A model generated the notes under the pieces. The model did no database searches. It saw only the letters and a program-made list of their open reading frames with translations, and was not told the origin of the DNA. Below are positions 1-7,913 of a stretch of 24,308 bases of DNA, one piece after another. Within the stretch, counting starts at the first letter, position 1. Every line of letters begins with the position of its first letter. Location: positions 1 to 24,308 of IMG/VR virus record IMGVR_UViG_3300032285_000098. The stretch is one strand, 5' to 3'. This DNA comes from a virus. The position numbers and the translations under genes were made by a program.

Positions 1-1566
1 CTCGGCCTGCTCTCGTGTTTTAAACACGCCAACCTGTTTGTTGTCGGGACCCAAGAGCTTGAACTGGCTGTTTACACGCTCTACCTCGCCAAACGGGGTA
101 ACAGACAGAGGCTTGGACAGGGCTTCAATTTTGTCGTATGTGCCTTTGATCTTCTGCGCCGACTCATCCATCATGGTCGGCAACTGCGCCTTCAGGTTCC
201 TGTACTCGTCCGTGTCGGTCTGCTCGGTCGCCTCCAGACGCTCCAGATTTGCTTGTGCCTTCTGGACCTCGGAGTTGATCTTCTCTTCTTCCTTGAGAAG
301 TTTTTCCCGCTCTTCCGCCCTGATCTTGGTCAGGGACTCAAGCTTTGCGTTGGCCTCTTCTTCGGTATCAACAGACGACAGGGGCTGCTCACGGCCCTCG
401 GCCATGATGTTGTAGCCCTGCGGGCCTATCTCACGGCCAAGCTCTTCCTGCTCAATCTTGAAACCGCCGGGCAAAGTTTCGGGGAAACGCTGGGCAAGTT
501 CTTCCTCGGAGACCGCCAGACGGGCGGCCTCTTCCTGCTGGATTTTGTCAAGCTCAGCCCGGGATGGAGAATGTCCGCTGGCAATGGCAATCGGGGCTGA
601 TCCAAGAAGTCCCATCAAGCCTTCTTGCGTGGCCTGACCTGCAACGCCTTGGAATGTTGGAGTGTCGTACCCCAAGCGCTGGAGCGCAAGGTTAGATGCT
701 AGTTGCTCTTGTCCACCTTGGAAGGCTTCAGTCGGCATGTCAGCAGCGGCAGCCAACGTAACACGGCCAAGCGCCGAGCGCTCTGCGGCATTAACAATCC
801 CGGGTCGCAGAAGACTCTCAGCACCATACTTTCCAGCAACAAAACCAGCAGCACCGCCAAGGAGAATTTGGTCGATGTTCTGTCCGAAGTACCCCTGAGC
901 AGAGGATGCCTTTGCCCGGGCCTCTTCTTCAGAAAGACCGTCTTTACGTTCCGCTGCATAGACGCTGTCATAAATGGCGCTTTTTACAGCACCCAAACCC
1001 TGCGCAGTACCGATAGCTTTAGGGGCAGCGGCAGCGGCGCGAGCAACAGCAGTGGCGGCGGCGGTGCCTCTAGCAGTAAGACCAAGGCCAGCCGCAACGG
1101 GGCCAAGGAACATCGTGGGAAGGAGAGGAACAAACGAACCCAACGCTTGCGCAGCAGACTGCAATGGAGCCTCTGCCACACTTTGAAGGCCAGCCTTAAC
1201 CTCCTCCCAAGTGCTGCCAGACTCAGCAGCCTTCTTTGCCCGCTCTTCTTGTCTCTGAAGCTCTGCTTGACGCGCAGCAGAAAGAATGCCTTGCAGTGAA
1301 GTAGCGGCGCTTTCTAGTTTCTGGGAAAGAGCATTGTCCGCACCAGCAACATCGGTTAGCGATTTTGTGCCGCCAATAGCGCCCTGACCAAAGGAGGTCA
1401 GGATGTCGCCAAGGGAAAACCCTGCGCTTTCGGTAGATGGTGCTGCGGGAGTTTGTTGCCCTATCTTGGCTTGGATCGCGTCAATGACTTGTTCGCGGGT
1501 AGCCCCTTCGGGGCCTTCAATCTGATAGGTGTTACCGTCAGGGCCCTTGATGCTGTACAGCGGCAT
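1..1566 (-). CDS. N-terminal part of a large phage polyvalent / ejection-type virion protein (partial)
   Basis: The frame stays open from the ATG at 1566 to the left edge (522 codons seen), so the C-terminus is missing. A GAGG ribosome site lies just upstream. Residues 3-35 form a short domain with the pattern GPDGNTYQIEGPEGATREQV, seen at the N-terminus of many phage internal proteins. Residues about 143-190 are an Ala/Gly-rich hydrophobic stretch able to enter a membrane. Residues 277-325 carry a motif (MPTEAFQGGQEQLASN, then GV...A..GL.GLLGSAP) that I know from giant phage polyvalent proteins. Residues about 395-455 are a charged coiled coil. In related phages such proteins are thousands of residues long and are packaged and ejected with the DNA, sometimes with enzymatic domains further on. 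The family is from memory; the role is inferred. No enzymatic domain is visible here. Confidence 0.8.
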   Translation of the reverse strand, partial: MPLYSIKGPDGNTYQIEGPEGATREQVIDAIQAKIGQQTPAAPSTESAGFSLGDILTSFGQGAIGGTKSLTDVAGADNALSQKLESAATSLQGILSAARQAELQRQEERAKKAAESGSTWEEVKAGLQSVAEAPLQSAAQALGSFVPLLPTMFLGPVAAGLGLTARGTAAATAVARAAAAAPKAIGTAQGLGAVKSAIYDSVYAAERKDGLSEEEARAKASSAQGYFGQNIDQILLGGAAGFVAGKYGAESLLRPGIVNAAERSALGRVTLAAAADMPTEAFQGGQEQLASNLALQRLGYDTPTFQGVAGQATQEGLMGLLGSAPIAIASGHSPSRAELDKIQQEEAARLAVSEEELAQRFPETLPGGFKIEQEELGREIGPQGYNIMAEGREQPLSSVDTEEEANAKLESLTKIRAEEREKLLKEEEKINSEVQKAQANLERLEATEQTDTDEYRNLKAQLPTMMDESAQKIKGTYDKIEALSKPLSVTPFGEVERVNSQFKLLGPDNKQVGVFKTREQAE

Positions 1567-1579
1567 GTTTTACCTCTAC

Positions 1580-3784
1580 TTAAGGGCCAACTTTTTTGAC
1601 GGCTCCCCATTGCGAATAGTCTACAGCACCACCGGCGGGAGCGCCAATGCCATACCGCGCCCTAACTTCTCTTTCCGCAGTATCCATCTCTTGTTGATAC
1701 TTAGCCCTTTCTTGCGGCGTTTTTGCTGCATCTCTAGCAATCTTGGAAAGTTTCTGTGCTGCTGCAATCTCTGCATTTGCTTTTTCCAGAAGCCTTGCAT
1801 CGTTGCGAAGGTCAACCCCATTGATAAGGCCAGATGCCGCACGCATAGCATCCATCTTGGAGCCTTTAAACGTCGGGTCAGCCATGATCTCTTCGGCAAT
1901 CTGAGAAATAGCAGGGGCCTTATTAGCTTGTGCCGCCATCACCCCAAGGTGCTTGCGGTTGTAATCAGCCTGCTCCGCCAGCTTCCTCTCTTCCAGACGA
2001 TCACGCATGATGTTCTGCGCGGTGGTCAGGGAGGTGCGCATGTTCTCTCCGCTGCCGGTCAACTCAGAGCGAAGCTGTTCAATCTGCGACTTGTTGAATG
2101 CATCCTGCGCGGCATTCACAGCCTTCTGGTTTTCATCCATAGTTCTAGAGATTTCAGGTGCAGCTTTGCTGGCGCTCTCAAGGAACCTAGCGCCGGGTTT
2201 AGATGCAGCGGCAGCCATGGTGAAGCCAAAGTTCATCAGGGCATCGGATAGACCGCGACCCTTGATCTCTTCCGCCCGGCCAGCCTGCTGCGCAATCAGA
2301 GCGTTTAACTTGTCCAGTTCAGGCTTACGCATGCCCTGCATCTTGTCGTACAGAGCCATAGCTTCATCAGTCAGGGTCTTCTCAGGAACACCTGAATTGG
2401 CAGCAACCTCCTTTACAGCAGCAACCACTTCCTTCTTTGCCTTGGGAGCTTCTTTCTTGGCGGGCGCTTCTTCTGCTTTGGCAACAGGAGCAGGAGCTTT
2501 AGCCGCAGGTTTTGCTGCTGCTGCCTTAGCTTCCCGAGCCTCAACCTCATATTGAGGGGTTTGGAGATAGCGATCAATCCATCTACCCACGGCGCTTGTT
2601 TCATTGCCTGTGCGGGGTGTTTCGCTTATCTCTGATGCCCCGGTGCCCATGGGGTCGCCATAGCTGGCAGGAGGTTCAACAAGACCTCGGTCAGCAAAGG
2701 CCACGATCCCGCCGTGGGCCATGCCCTCTTCCATGTTGTTGGCGAACTCATCGGTGATGCCTGCGCCAATGCCTTTGCGCATGGAGGCGCGTTGGGCAAT
2801 CTCATCAGAGATAGCTTGTAACTCCTCTTGATCACCACGGGCTGCGGCAGCCTTCTGGGCTTCTTGTAGCTGTTGGTCGGAAAGCTTGCTGACAATACTC
2901 TTGATGTTGTTTACATCAGTTACACCGCCCTCGGCGTAGGAATCAACCATGCCGCCTTCTGCCTTGCCAAACAACCCGGACAGACCGGCACCAAGGCCAG
3001 CAATCTGACCTGAAATGCTACCCGGGGAGGCGTACATCGAACTGGCAGCGCCCATGGGGGTGCCACGCAAGATGTTCGACATGAACTCAAGCTGTTGATA
3101 CGGGTAGCGCTGTTCATTCAAGAAGTTCTGATACTTGGTGTCCAGCATGTTCTGAATAACACCTTGCTGCTGAGTACCAAACTGCGCCTGCTGCTGACCA
3201 ATCGCCAAGTTCTGCTGGACGCCCTGACGGAACTGATCAGAAGCGCGGTCATAAGCTGCTTGAGAACCACGGGTCTGGATGTCTTGCATCTGGGAGCGGA
3301 GGCCCCGCTCACGCTCTGCGCGTTGGATGCCTTCCCTGTAGCCACCGAAAGCACCCGCCTGAGTCGCTTGAGTCTGCTGTTGCTGACCAAGCATCTGGGA
3401 GGTACGAGCAGCCTCCATCTTCTCCCGGTCAATGACGTTCTGCTGGTACGGCGACATGTACGTACCAATGTTTTTTGAGAACGCCTCCGGGCCAGCGTCC
3501 ATGTTGTACGCATTGTTATATGCCTGCTGCTGAAGCGGTGTAAATTGTGCAGTGCGCTCGCCCGTGTATTGTTGATACGGGTGTGTAGGCTTGCCTTCCT
3601 TATCCACTCCCAAGGTCAGTGCAGATGTTTGACCAAGAAGCTTCTGCGCAGTTGGCTTTGCCCAATCCGGGAGATCGGTGACTTGGGTCTGAGTAGAGCC
3701 TCCTCCGCCGCTGTCATACACCCGACGAGTGGAGGTAAGGCGTCCGCCTTCGCCGTAACCGCTATGCTTGCTCGGGATGATCAT
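1580..3784 (-). CDS. Large internal virion structural protein, Gln-rich with coiled coil
   Basis: 734 residues. The ATG overlaps the stop of the GNAT-like gene upstream (ATGA). The N-terminal third is rich in Gln/Tyr and holds a helical stretch with AFGGYREGIQRAERERG and repeated Q-x-Q-A-x-F-G-x-Q elements (residues about 110-215), typical of structural proteins in environmental podovirus genomes. Residues about 255-280 are Gly/Ser/Met-rich, followed by AEGGMVDSYAEGG near 276-288 and HGGIVAFADRG near 358-368. Residues about 418-462 are a TolA-like Ala/Pro/Lys linker, and the C-terminal third is predicted long helix. There is no enzymatic motif. Placed between the GNAT-like gene and the giant polyvalent gene, it is probably a core or ejected protein; this is inferred from order and composition. 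It could instead be a scaffold or tail component. Confidence 0.8.
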   Translation of the reverse strand: MIIPSKHSGYGEGGRLTSTRRVYDSGGGGSTQTQVTDLPDWAKPTAQKLLGQTSALTLGVDKEGKPTHPYQQYTGERTAQFTPLQQQAYNNAYNMDAGPEAFSKNIGTYMSPYQQNVIDREKMEAARTSQMLGQQQQTQATQAGAFGGYREGIQRAERERGLRSQMQDIQTRGSQAAYDRASDQFRQGVQQNLAIGQQQAQFGTQQQGVIQNMLDTKYQNFLNEQRYPYQQLEFMSNILRGTPMGAASSMYASPGSISGQIAGLGAGLSGLFGKAEGGMVDSYAEGGVTDVNNIKSIVSKLSDQQLQEAQKAAAARGDQEELQAISDEIAQRASMRKGIGAGITDEFANNMEEGMAHGGIVAFADRGLVEPPASYGDPMGTGASEISETPRTGNETSAVGRWIDRYLQTPQYEVEAREAKAAAAKPAAKAPAPVAKAEEAPAKKEAPKAKKEVVAAVKEVAANSGVPEKTLTDEAMALYDKMQGMRKPELDKLNALIAQQAGRAEEIKGRGLSDALMNFGFTMAAAASKPGARFLESASKAAPEISRTMDENQKAVNAAQDAFNKSQIEQLRSELTGSGENMRTSLTTAQNIMRDRLEERKLAEQADYNRKHLGVMAAQANKAPAISQIAEEIMADPTFKGSKMDAMRAASGLINGVDLRNDARLLEKANAEIAAAQKLSKIARDAAKTPQERAKYQQEMDTAEREVRARYGIGAPAGGAVDYSQWGAVKKVGP

Positions 3785-4209
3785 TTAAACACCTCAAAAA
3801 ACTTTTGGTATGTGACGCTCTGCACTTCGTAGCCATGCTTCTCCGCAGACTTCTTCCAACCGGGGCGGCCAACGAACTCTATGCCCGCAGCCCCCGCTTC
3901 CTTGGCTAGATTGTCCAACAGAGCGTACATTTCGTCTTCAATAAATTGCATGTGGTTTGGCTCCCCGGCGCAGTACTGAACAGTCAGCATCTTGCACTGA
4001 GGGTAGGACTTGACCTCACAAATCACATGCCCGTATACCGTACCCTTATCGTGTACGACTAGCAGCAGCATCTGCCCATTGAGCAGAAAGCGAAAGATGT
4101 CCTCCGTGATAGCCCGTCCCCGCGTCCATCTGGCAGACTCCTCCAGATAAGGCATCAGCGCCGGAAGGGCGCTGAGCAGTTGGCTTACGGGAACAATTTC
4201 TATCTTCAT
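3781..4209 (-). CDS. GNAT-fold protein, phage T7 gp13-like
   Basis: 142 residues, overlapping both neighbours by ATGA. Order and spacing fit a compact GNAT acetyltransferase-like fold: helices over residues 8-46, strands at 47-54 and 58-68 (VYGHVICEVK), a strand ending in YCAGE at 75-83, a long helix 85-107 and the segment GIEFVGRPGWKK at 109-120, ending in YQKFFEVF. It resembles the phage family of T7 gp13 (described as GNAT-like, putative anti-restriction, and involved in assembly of the T7 internal core). The usual acetyl-CoA loop R/Q-x-x-G-x-G/A is not evident after the fourth strand; the sequence there is AGEPNHMQ. Catalysis is therefore doubtful and a structural or assembly role is as likely. 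The position between two large internal proteins matches the T7 arrangement. Confidence 0.75.
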   Translation of the reverse strand: MKIEIVPVSQLLSALPALMPYLEESARWTRGRAITEDIFRFLLNGQMLLLVVHDKGTVYGHVICEVKSYPQCKMLTVQYCAGEPNHMQFIEDEMYALLDNLAKEAGAAGIEFVGRPGWKKSAEKHGYEVQSVTYQKFFEVFK

Positions 4210-6764
4210 GCAGGCAGGTATTTGTCCGAGCGGCTGTTAACCGCCACCCTGCCTTTGCCGGTAGTCTTTGCGCGGCCTTGCTGGACACGGTCCATCATGG
4301 CATAGAGTTTCCGTGCACCAGCTTCGGTAGAGCCATTACCCAACTCAGACACGATCCGGGCAGGGACAACAAACTCACCATCAGCCAGCCGGGCAGGGCG
4401 CTTGTCTGCAATCGAAGCAGGGATGGAATCACTCACGCCATCGCCGGGGCCACGCAGGAGTCTGCCGCCATCGGAGTAGTCCCCGAGGTTGTAACCGCCG
4501 TTGGCAAAGGCAGCAGAGATGCCACCTCTCTTTAGGCTGTCAGGATTAGAGGAGTTGGCTGCCGCATCCGCCGCCGCCGCTGCATCGCCTATTGCAGCAT
4601 CATCGTTATCTGCGCCGACTGCGTTTGCGGTGGCGTTAGCATTTAAAGAGGCATTTACCTCATCATTAGCTTGAGAAGAAGCAGCGGCTGTTTGAGCGGC
4701 TGAGTTGGCAATGGCGGCATTCAACGAAGCATTCATTTCATCGTTGGCTTGAGAAGAAGCAAGAGAACTTTGGGAAATGATTGCACCCGGGAGAGCTGCT
4801 GCAAAGCCTGCTTGCCCCGGCTGCGGAATACCGGAACCTTGTCCTCCAAGGGCTTGATTAAGCGAGTTGTTTAGGTCAATCATATTTTGACCCTGCACAG
4901 CATTACTAATCGCGGCCCCCAAAAGGCCAAGAGAAGGGTTTGCCAAAACAGGGAAATTCTGACCAAGAGAAGCCAAGGCTGACGCTAGAAGGTTAAGTTG
5001 CCCATCTTCCGTAAACATATTGTCAGGGTTAGCGGGCTCTGGAAGCTCTCCACCATCTTGACCTATAGTTTTAGCGTTAAGTCCAGCGTAATGCGTCGCA
5101 AGCTCATCCGGGGTCAGCCTTGAAAGAGACTGCTCATACAAAGAAGGCTTATACCCCTGTGCAAAATTTGCAGCCGGTGCTTTAGACATCAGCGAGGGGT
5201 CTGACGGGTCCATGTAGGCGGGGTAAGCGGACATTCCCATCAGATAACGGTAGTAATCATCAGACGGTGTGGCTGCGCCACCTTCGGCAAAAGCCATCAG
5301 ACCCCCGCGCTTAGCATTAGCAGTGTCTCCATTTTCACCGTTACCACTGTTGGGGTCACCAGCGCTTCCGTTGACGCCCGTACCTCCACCGCCACCTCCG
5401 GGAGTGCCGGGAGGGCCAGAAGAAGAATCAGAATCTAAGGTGGCCTGCGAAGATATAGCCGCATTGATGCCCTGCCCTAAGCCAACATCGTCATTGTCTG
5501 CGCCATTGGGGGCGCTAGGTCCCCCTTGCCCGGGAGATTGCATCATCTGCCTGCTTGCATCCAAGTATGCGTAGTGCGTTCCAAGCTCTGCCGGAGTTAG
5601 TCGAGCAAGGGATTTCTCATACAAGGACGGCTTGTACCCTTCCGCGAAATTAGCCTCTGGCGCTCTAGACATCAGTGATGGGTCTGACGCATCCATGTAA
5701 GAAGGATACGGAGACATGCCCATCAGATAGTTGTAATAGGCATCAGATGATTTAGGTGCAACTTTACTTGCGGCGCTTGCGGCGGGAGCAGTTGGTGCAG
5801 CAACGGTATAAGAAGAAGAGGGAGACAGACCCATCAGATAGCGATAGTACTCATCCGACTGCCCCGTCATGCCGGTACCCCCGCCATCAGCATAAGTTTC
5901 TCCGCCATCGGCTTTACGGAGAACATAACGCGGGTCAAAGTACCGAGTACCACCGTTTACATCGGTATAAGGGCCTTTGTAACCCGGGGTGAAATCGTAC
6001 TCATACGGATTGCTGCCGCCGCCCGCAGATGGAGGACGAGCGCCTTGACCAGACTGAGACAGCATCATGGGCAGGGCTGCGGCGTAGCCTGATTTAAACA
6101 GCCCCTTAGCCCCGCCAATTTGTTTCATGAACTCATCACGGCCAGCTTCATTCCCAAGCCCTTTGACGCCTGAGACCATGTTGTCAAAGGAAGATGTAAA
6201 TGATGGCTTAACAAGCGCTGCCTGCGCGGCTGGAGTCATTTGGTTAGAGCCAAACTCGCGAGCGCTTAGGGCAACTTCTTCTGGGCTAAAGCCTTTTCCC
6301 AAAGCTTGGTACTTCGCCATCATGTTGGCATCTGCCAATTGTCTTGCAGCTTCTGCTTGTCCTGCCGCAGTAGCTTCAGCACTTGCTGCGGCAAGACCTT
6401 GAGTTGCGCCAGCAGTTGCAAGTGACCCGCCAATCCCAGCACCGCCATAAGCGCCAAGACCTGCCATCAAGCCTTTACCAAGGCTTCCGGTAGCCAACGC
6501 CGTTCCGCCGCCAACAAGACCAGCGGCCATCAAGGGACCAACACCGGGGATCATTGACAGCCCAACGCCTGCAATTGTTGGCAGGATGGACGACAGAAAG
6601 CCTGCTTCAGGCAGGCCGGTATCAGGGTTAACCGTCAGCGATCCGCCATGAGCTTTAGCTACCGCTTGGAGGGCTTTCACCTCGCTCGGGGCCATGTGGA
6701 CAAGCGTTGAATCCGGCCCGCGTCCCCGGGCAGCAAGATGTTGGGCAGCGAGTTGCAGGCTCAT
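4206..6764 (-). CDS. Large internal / tail-associated virion protein with glycine-zipper segment and internal repeats
   Basis: 852 residues; the ATG is preceded by GAGG at good spacing. The N-terminus (residues 1-55, containing LVHMAPSEVKALQ and NPDTGLPEAGFL) and the following Gly/Ala-rich hydrophobic segment (55-125, with SMIPGVGPLMAAGLVGGG) are typical of a widespread phage virion family; the segment could insert into a membrane during ejection. A 64-residue unit opening SD[AD]YY[NR]YLMGMS occurs at 340-403 and 501-564, with a short third copy at 303. A 14-residue SSQANDE-type unit occurs at 670 and 696. The C-terminal domain (768-832) has DGVSDSIPASIADKRPARL, then ADGEFVVP and LGNGSTEAGARKLYAMMDRV, which I recognise as conserved in phage tail/internal proteins. 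Function is inferred; the location suggests packaging or ejection with the DNA. Confidence 0.85.
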   Translation of the reverse strand: MSLQLAAQHLAARGRGPDSTLVHMAPSEVKALQAVAKAHGGSLTVNPDTGLPEAGFLSSILPTIAGVGLSMIPGVGPLMAAGLVGGGTALATGSLGKGLMAGLGAYGGAGIGGSLATAGATQGLAAASAEATAAGQAEAARQLADANMMAKYQALGKGFSPEEVALSAREFGSNQMTPAAQAALVKPSFTSSFDNMVSGVKGLGNEAGRDEFMKQIGGAKGLFKSGYAAALPMMLSQSGQGARPPSAGGGSNPYEYDFTPGYKGPYTDVNGGTRYFDPRYVLRKADGGETYADGGGTGMTGQSDEYYRYLMGLSPSSSYTVAAPTAPAASAASKVAPKSSDAYYNYLMGMSPYPSYMDASDPSLMSRAPEANFAEGYKPSLYEKSLARLTPAELGTHYAYLDASRQMMQSPGQGGPSAPNGADNDDVGLGQGINAAISSQATLDSDSSSGPPGTPGGGGGGTGVNGSAGDPNSGNGENGDTANAKRGGLMAFAEGGAATPSDDYYRYLMGMSAYPAYMDPSDPSLMSKAPAANFAQGYKPSLYEQSLSRLTPDELATHYAGLNAKTIGQDGGELPEPANPDNMFTEDGQLNLLASALASLGQNFPVLANPSLGLLGAAISNAVQGQNMIDLNNSLNQALGGQGSGIPQPGQAGFAAALPGAIISQSSLASSQANDEMNASLNAAIANSAAQTAAASSQANDEVNASLNANATANAVGADNDDAAIGDAAAAADAAANSSNPDSLKRGGISAAFANGGYNLGDYSDGGRLLRGPGDGVSDSIPASIADKRPARLADGEFVVPARIVSELGNGSTEAGARKLYAMMDRVQQGRAKTTGKGRVAVNSRSDKYLPA
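4638..4757 (-). repeat. Short tandem coding repeat (SSQANDE unit, two copies)
   Basis: SSQANDE[MV]NASLNA is encoded at residues 670-683 and 696-709 of the 852-residue protein, 26 residues apart, in an Ala/Asn-rich region. The two DNA copies are close to identical over about 30 bases, so this duplication looks younger than the 64-residue one. Confidence 0.8.
5073..5264 (-). repeat. 64-residue internal repeat, copy 2 (coding)
   Basis: It encodes residues 501-564 of the same protein (YLMGMSAYPAYMDPSDPSL through SLSRLTPDELATHYA). Both full copies carry NFA[EQ]GYKPSLYE[KQ]SL. The two are separated by a low-complexity Gly/Ser/Asp/Asn-rich spacer. Confidence 0.85.
5556..5747 (-). repeat. 64-residue internal repeat, copy 1 (coding)
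   Basis: It encodes residues 340-403 of the 852-residue virion protein (YLMGMSPYPSYMDASDPSL through SLARLTPAELGTHYA). It matches copy 2 at 5073-5264 in most positions, and the first ~20 residues also occur at residue 303. This is an old duplication inside the gene; the DNA copies have diverged mainly at third codon positions. Confidence 0.85.
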
Positions 6765-6798
6765 TGGGGCCTCACGGAATAAGGGTTATTAGATAGTA

Positions 6799-7911
6799 TC
6801 ATGGGAAGAGTGCCGAGACAAACCCGATAGTGGTGACGACAGAGGCCGTCGCCGGGTAGGCTGGACTGGTGTTTTTGGGGTACGTTTTGACGGTCACGTC
6901 GGTGGCGTTTGATGTCAGCCAGAACAGTTCCACATAGTCCCCGGCATTCAGGTTGATGTAGTAATTCCAGCCTACAATCATGTCGTTGGCAACACCGGCA
7001 CTTTTGCGTGACAACAGCCCAATGTGCCCGGTAGAGCCAGCCAAGTCAACTCCGTTGATCCTGATCCAGACATACACCGTTTCAGAGGCGTTGCTCAGGC
7101 TTGAGAACTGCCCGGACCACTGGATGTTGTACGTGCCTGCAACGGTAGCGGTAATCTTGGAAGTGACGCGGCCCTGAAGGGTCGCACTGGCAATCGTTCC
7201 AGATGTGCTGACCGAGTAAGTTCCAACCCCGCCAGCGGTGCCAGTAAGCTGGTCTTTTATATTGGTTCCGTACGCCGTGATGGTCGTGGATGCAAGGGTG
7301 ACGGCTGAGTTATCGGGCACATTGATCAGATAAGTGCCTGTGCTACCTGTGCCAGAGATGAGTTGCGCGATCCGAGCGCCCGTTACCAAACCCACACCAT
7401 CTACAAGATACTGCCCCACCGCCAAAGTGCCCGAGGACACTGCGGTCACCGTCATTACATTGTCTGTGCCAGACACCGTGCCGATACTTGCCGTGAATAC
7501 AGCGCTTGCCCAACCGGGGCCAGTGATATGCATGCCGGGGTAGATGTACCCGGAAGAAAGCGCAGAAACTGTTAGGGTGCTGCCCGAACGCGAGCCAGTG
7601 AAGTTGGCAATCTGGTCGCCCAATGTAAACGCATTGGCGTAGTCAATCTGGGTATATGACAGCGGTGATTGGTACGTTACTGAGCCTGACTGACTTGTGT
7701 TGTCCTGAAGGGACATGCTCGGGAACTGAAGCAGCGACCCACCTGTATTGGTCGAGAACAACTGCATGAAGTTTTTGAGCCGGTTGAAGTACAAGCGCAG
7801 GATGTCATTGGACTGGTCCTGATATGTGGCTTCATACTCAAGAGGCGCTGTTGGAAGGCGCGGGGGTTCCGGCGCAATAAGCGGTTGACTGCGGAAAGTT
7901 GGGAGCGGCAC
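6799..7911 (-). CDS. Tail-associated protein with C-terminal C1q-like jelly-roll domain
   Basis: 370 residues, GTG start at 7911, chosen because CGGAG lies 6 bases upstream and it begins 2 bases after the nozzle gene's stop. The N-terminal region (residues 22-75, with QDQSNDILRLYFNRLKN and FPSMSLQDNT) is a helix-plus-strand anchor I know from environmental phage tail proteins. Residues 105-245 hold three divergent beta repeats of the type TVTAVSSGTLAVGQYL / GTGSTGTYLI. Residues 248-370 form a C1q/TNF-like beta sandwich (AGTYNIQWSGQFSS, VYVWIRINGVD, GWNYYINLNAGDYVELFW). C1q-like ends of phage proteins are usually trimeric and surface-exposed, so it may bind a receptor or decorate the tail. It follows the nozzle gene directly. 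Confidence 0.8.
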   Translation of the reverse strand: MPLPTFRSQPLIAPEPPRLPTAPLEYEATYQDQSNDILRLYFNRLKNFMQLFSTNTGGSLLQFPSMSLQDNTSQSGSVTYQSPLSYTQIDYANAFTLGDQIANFTGSRSGSTLTVSALSSGYIYPGMHITGPGWASAVFTASIGTVSGTDNVMTVTAVSSGTLAVGQYLVDGVGLVTGARIAQLISGTGSTGTYLINVPDNSAVTLASTTITAYGTNIKDQLTGTAGGVGTYSVSTSGTIASATLQGRVTSKITATVAGTYNIQWSGQFSSLSNASETVYVWIRINGVDLAGSTGHIGLLSRKSAGVANDMIVGWNYYINLNAGDYVELFWLTSNATDVTVKTYPKNTSPAYPATASVVTTIGFVSALFP

Positions 7912-7913
7912 GT

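Noticed and set aside
1529-2251. 240-residue plus-strand open frame
   Set aside because: Lies opposite the well-supported 734-residue virion gene and has unlikely Cys/Leu/Arg-rich composition; no supporting signals.
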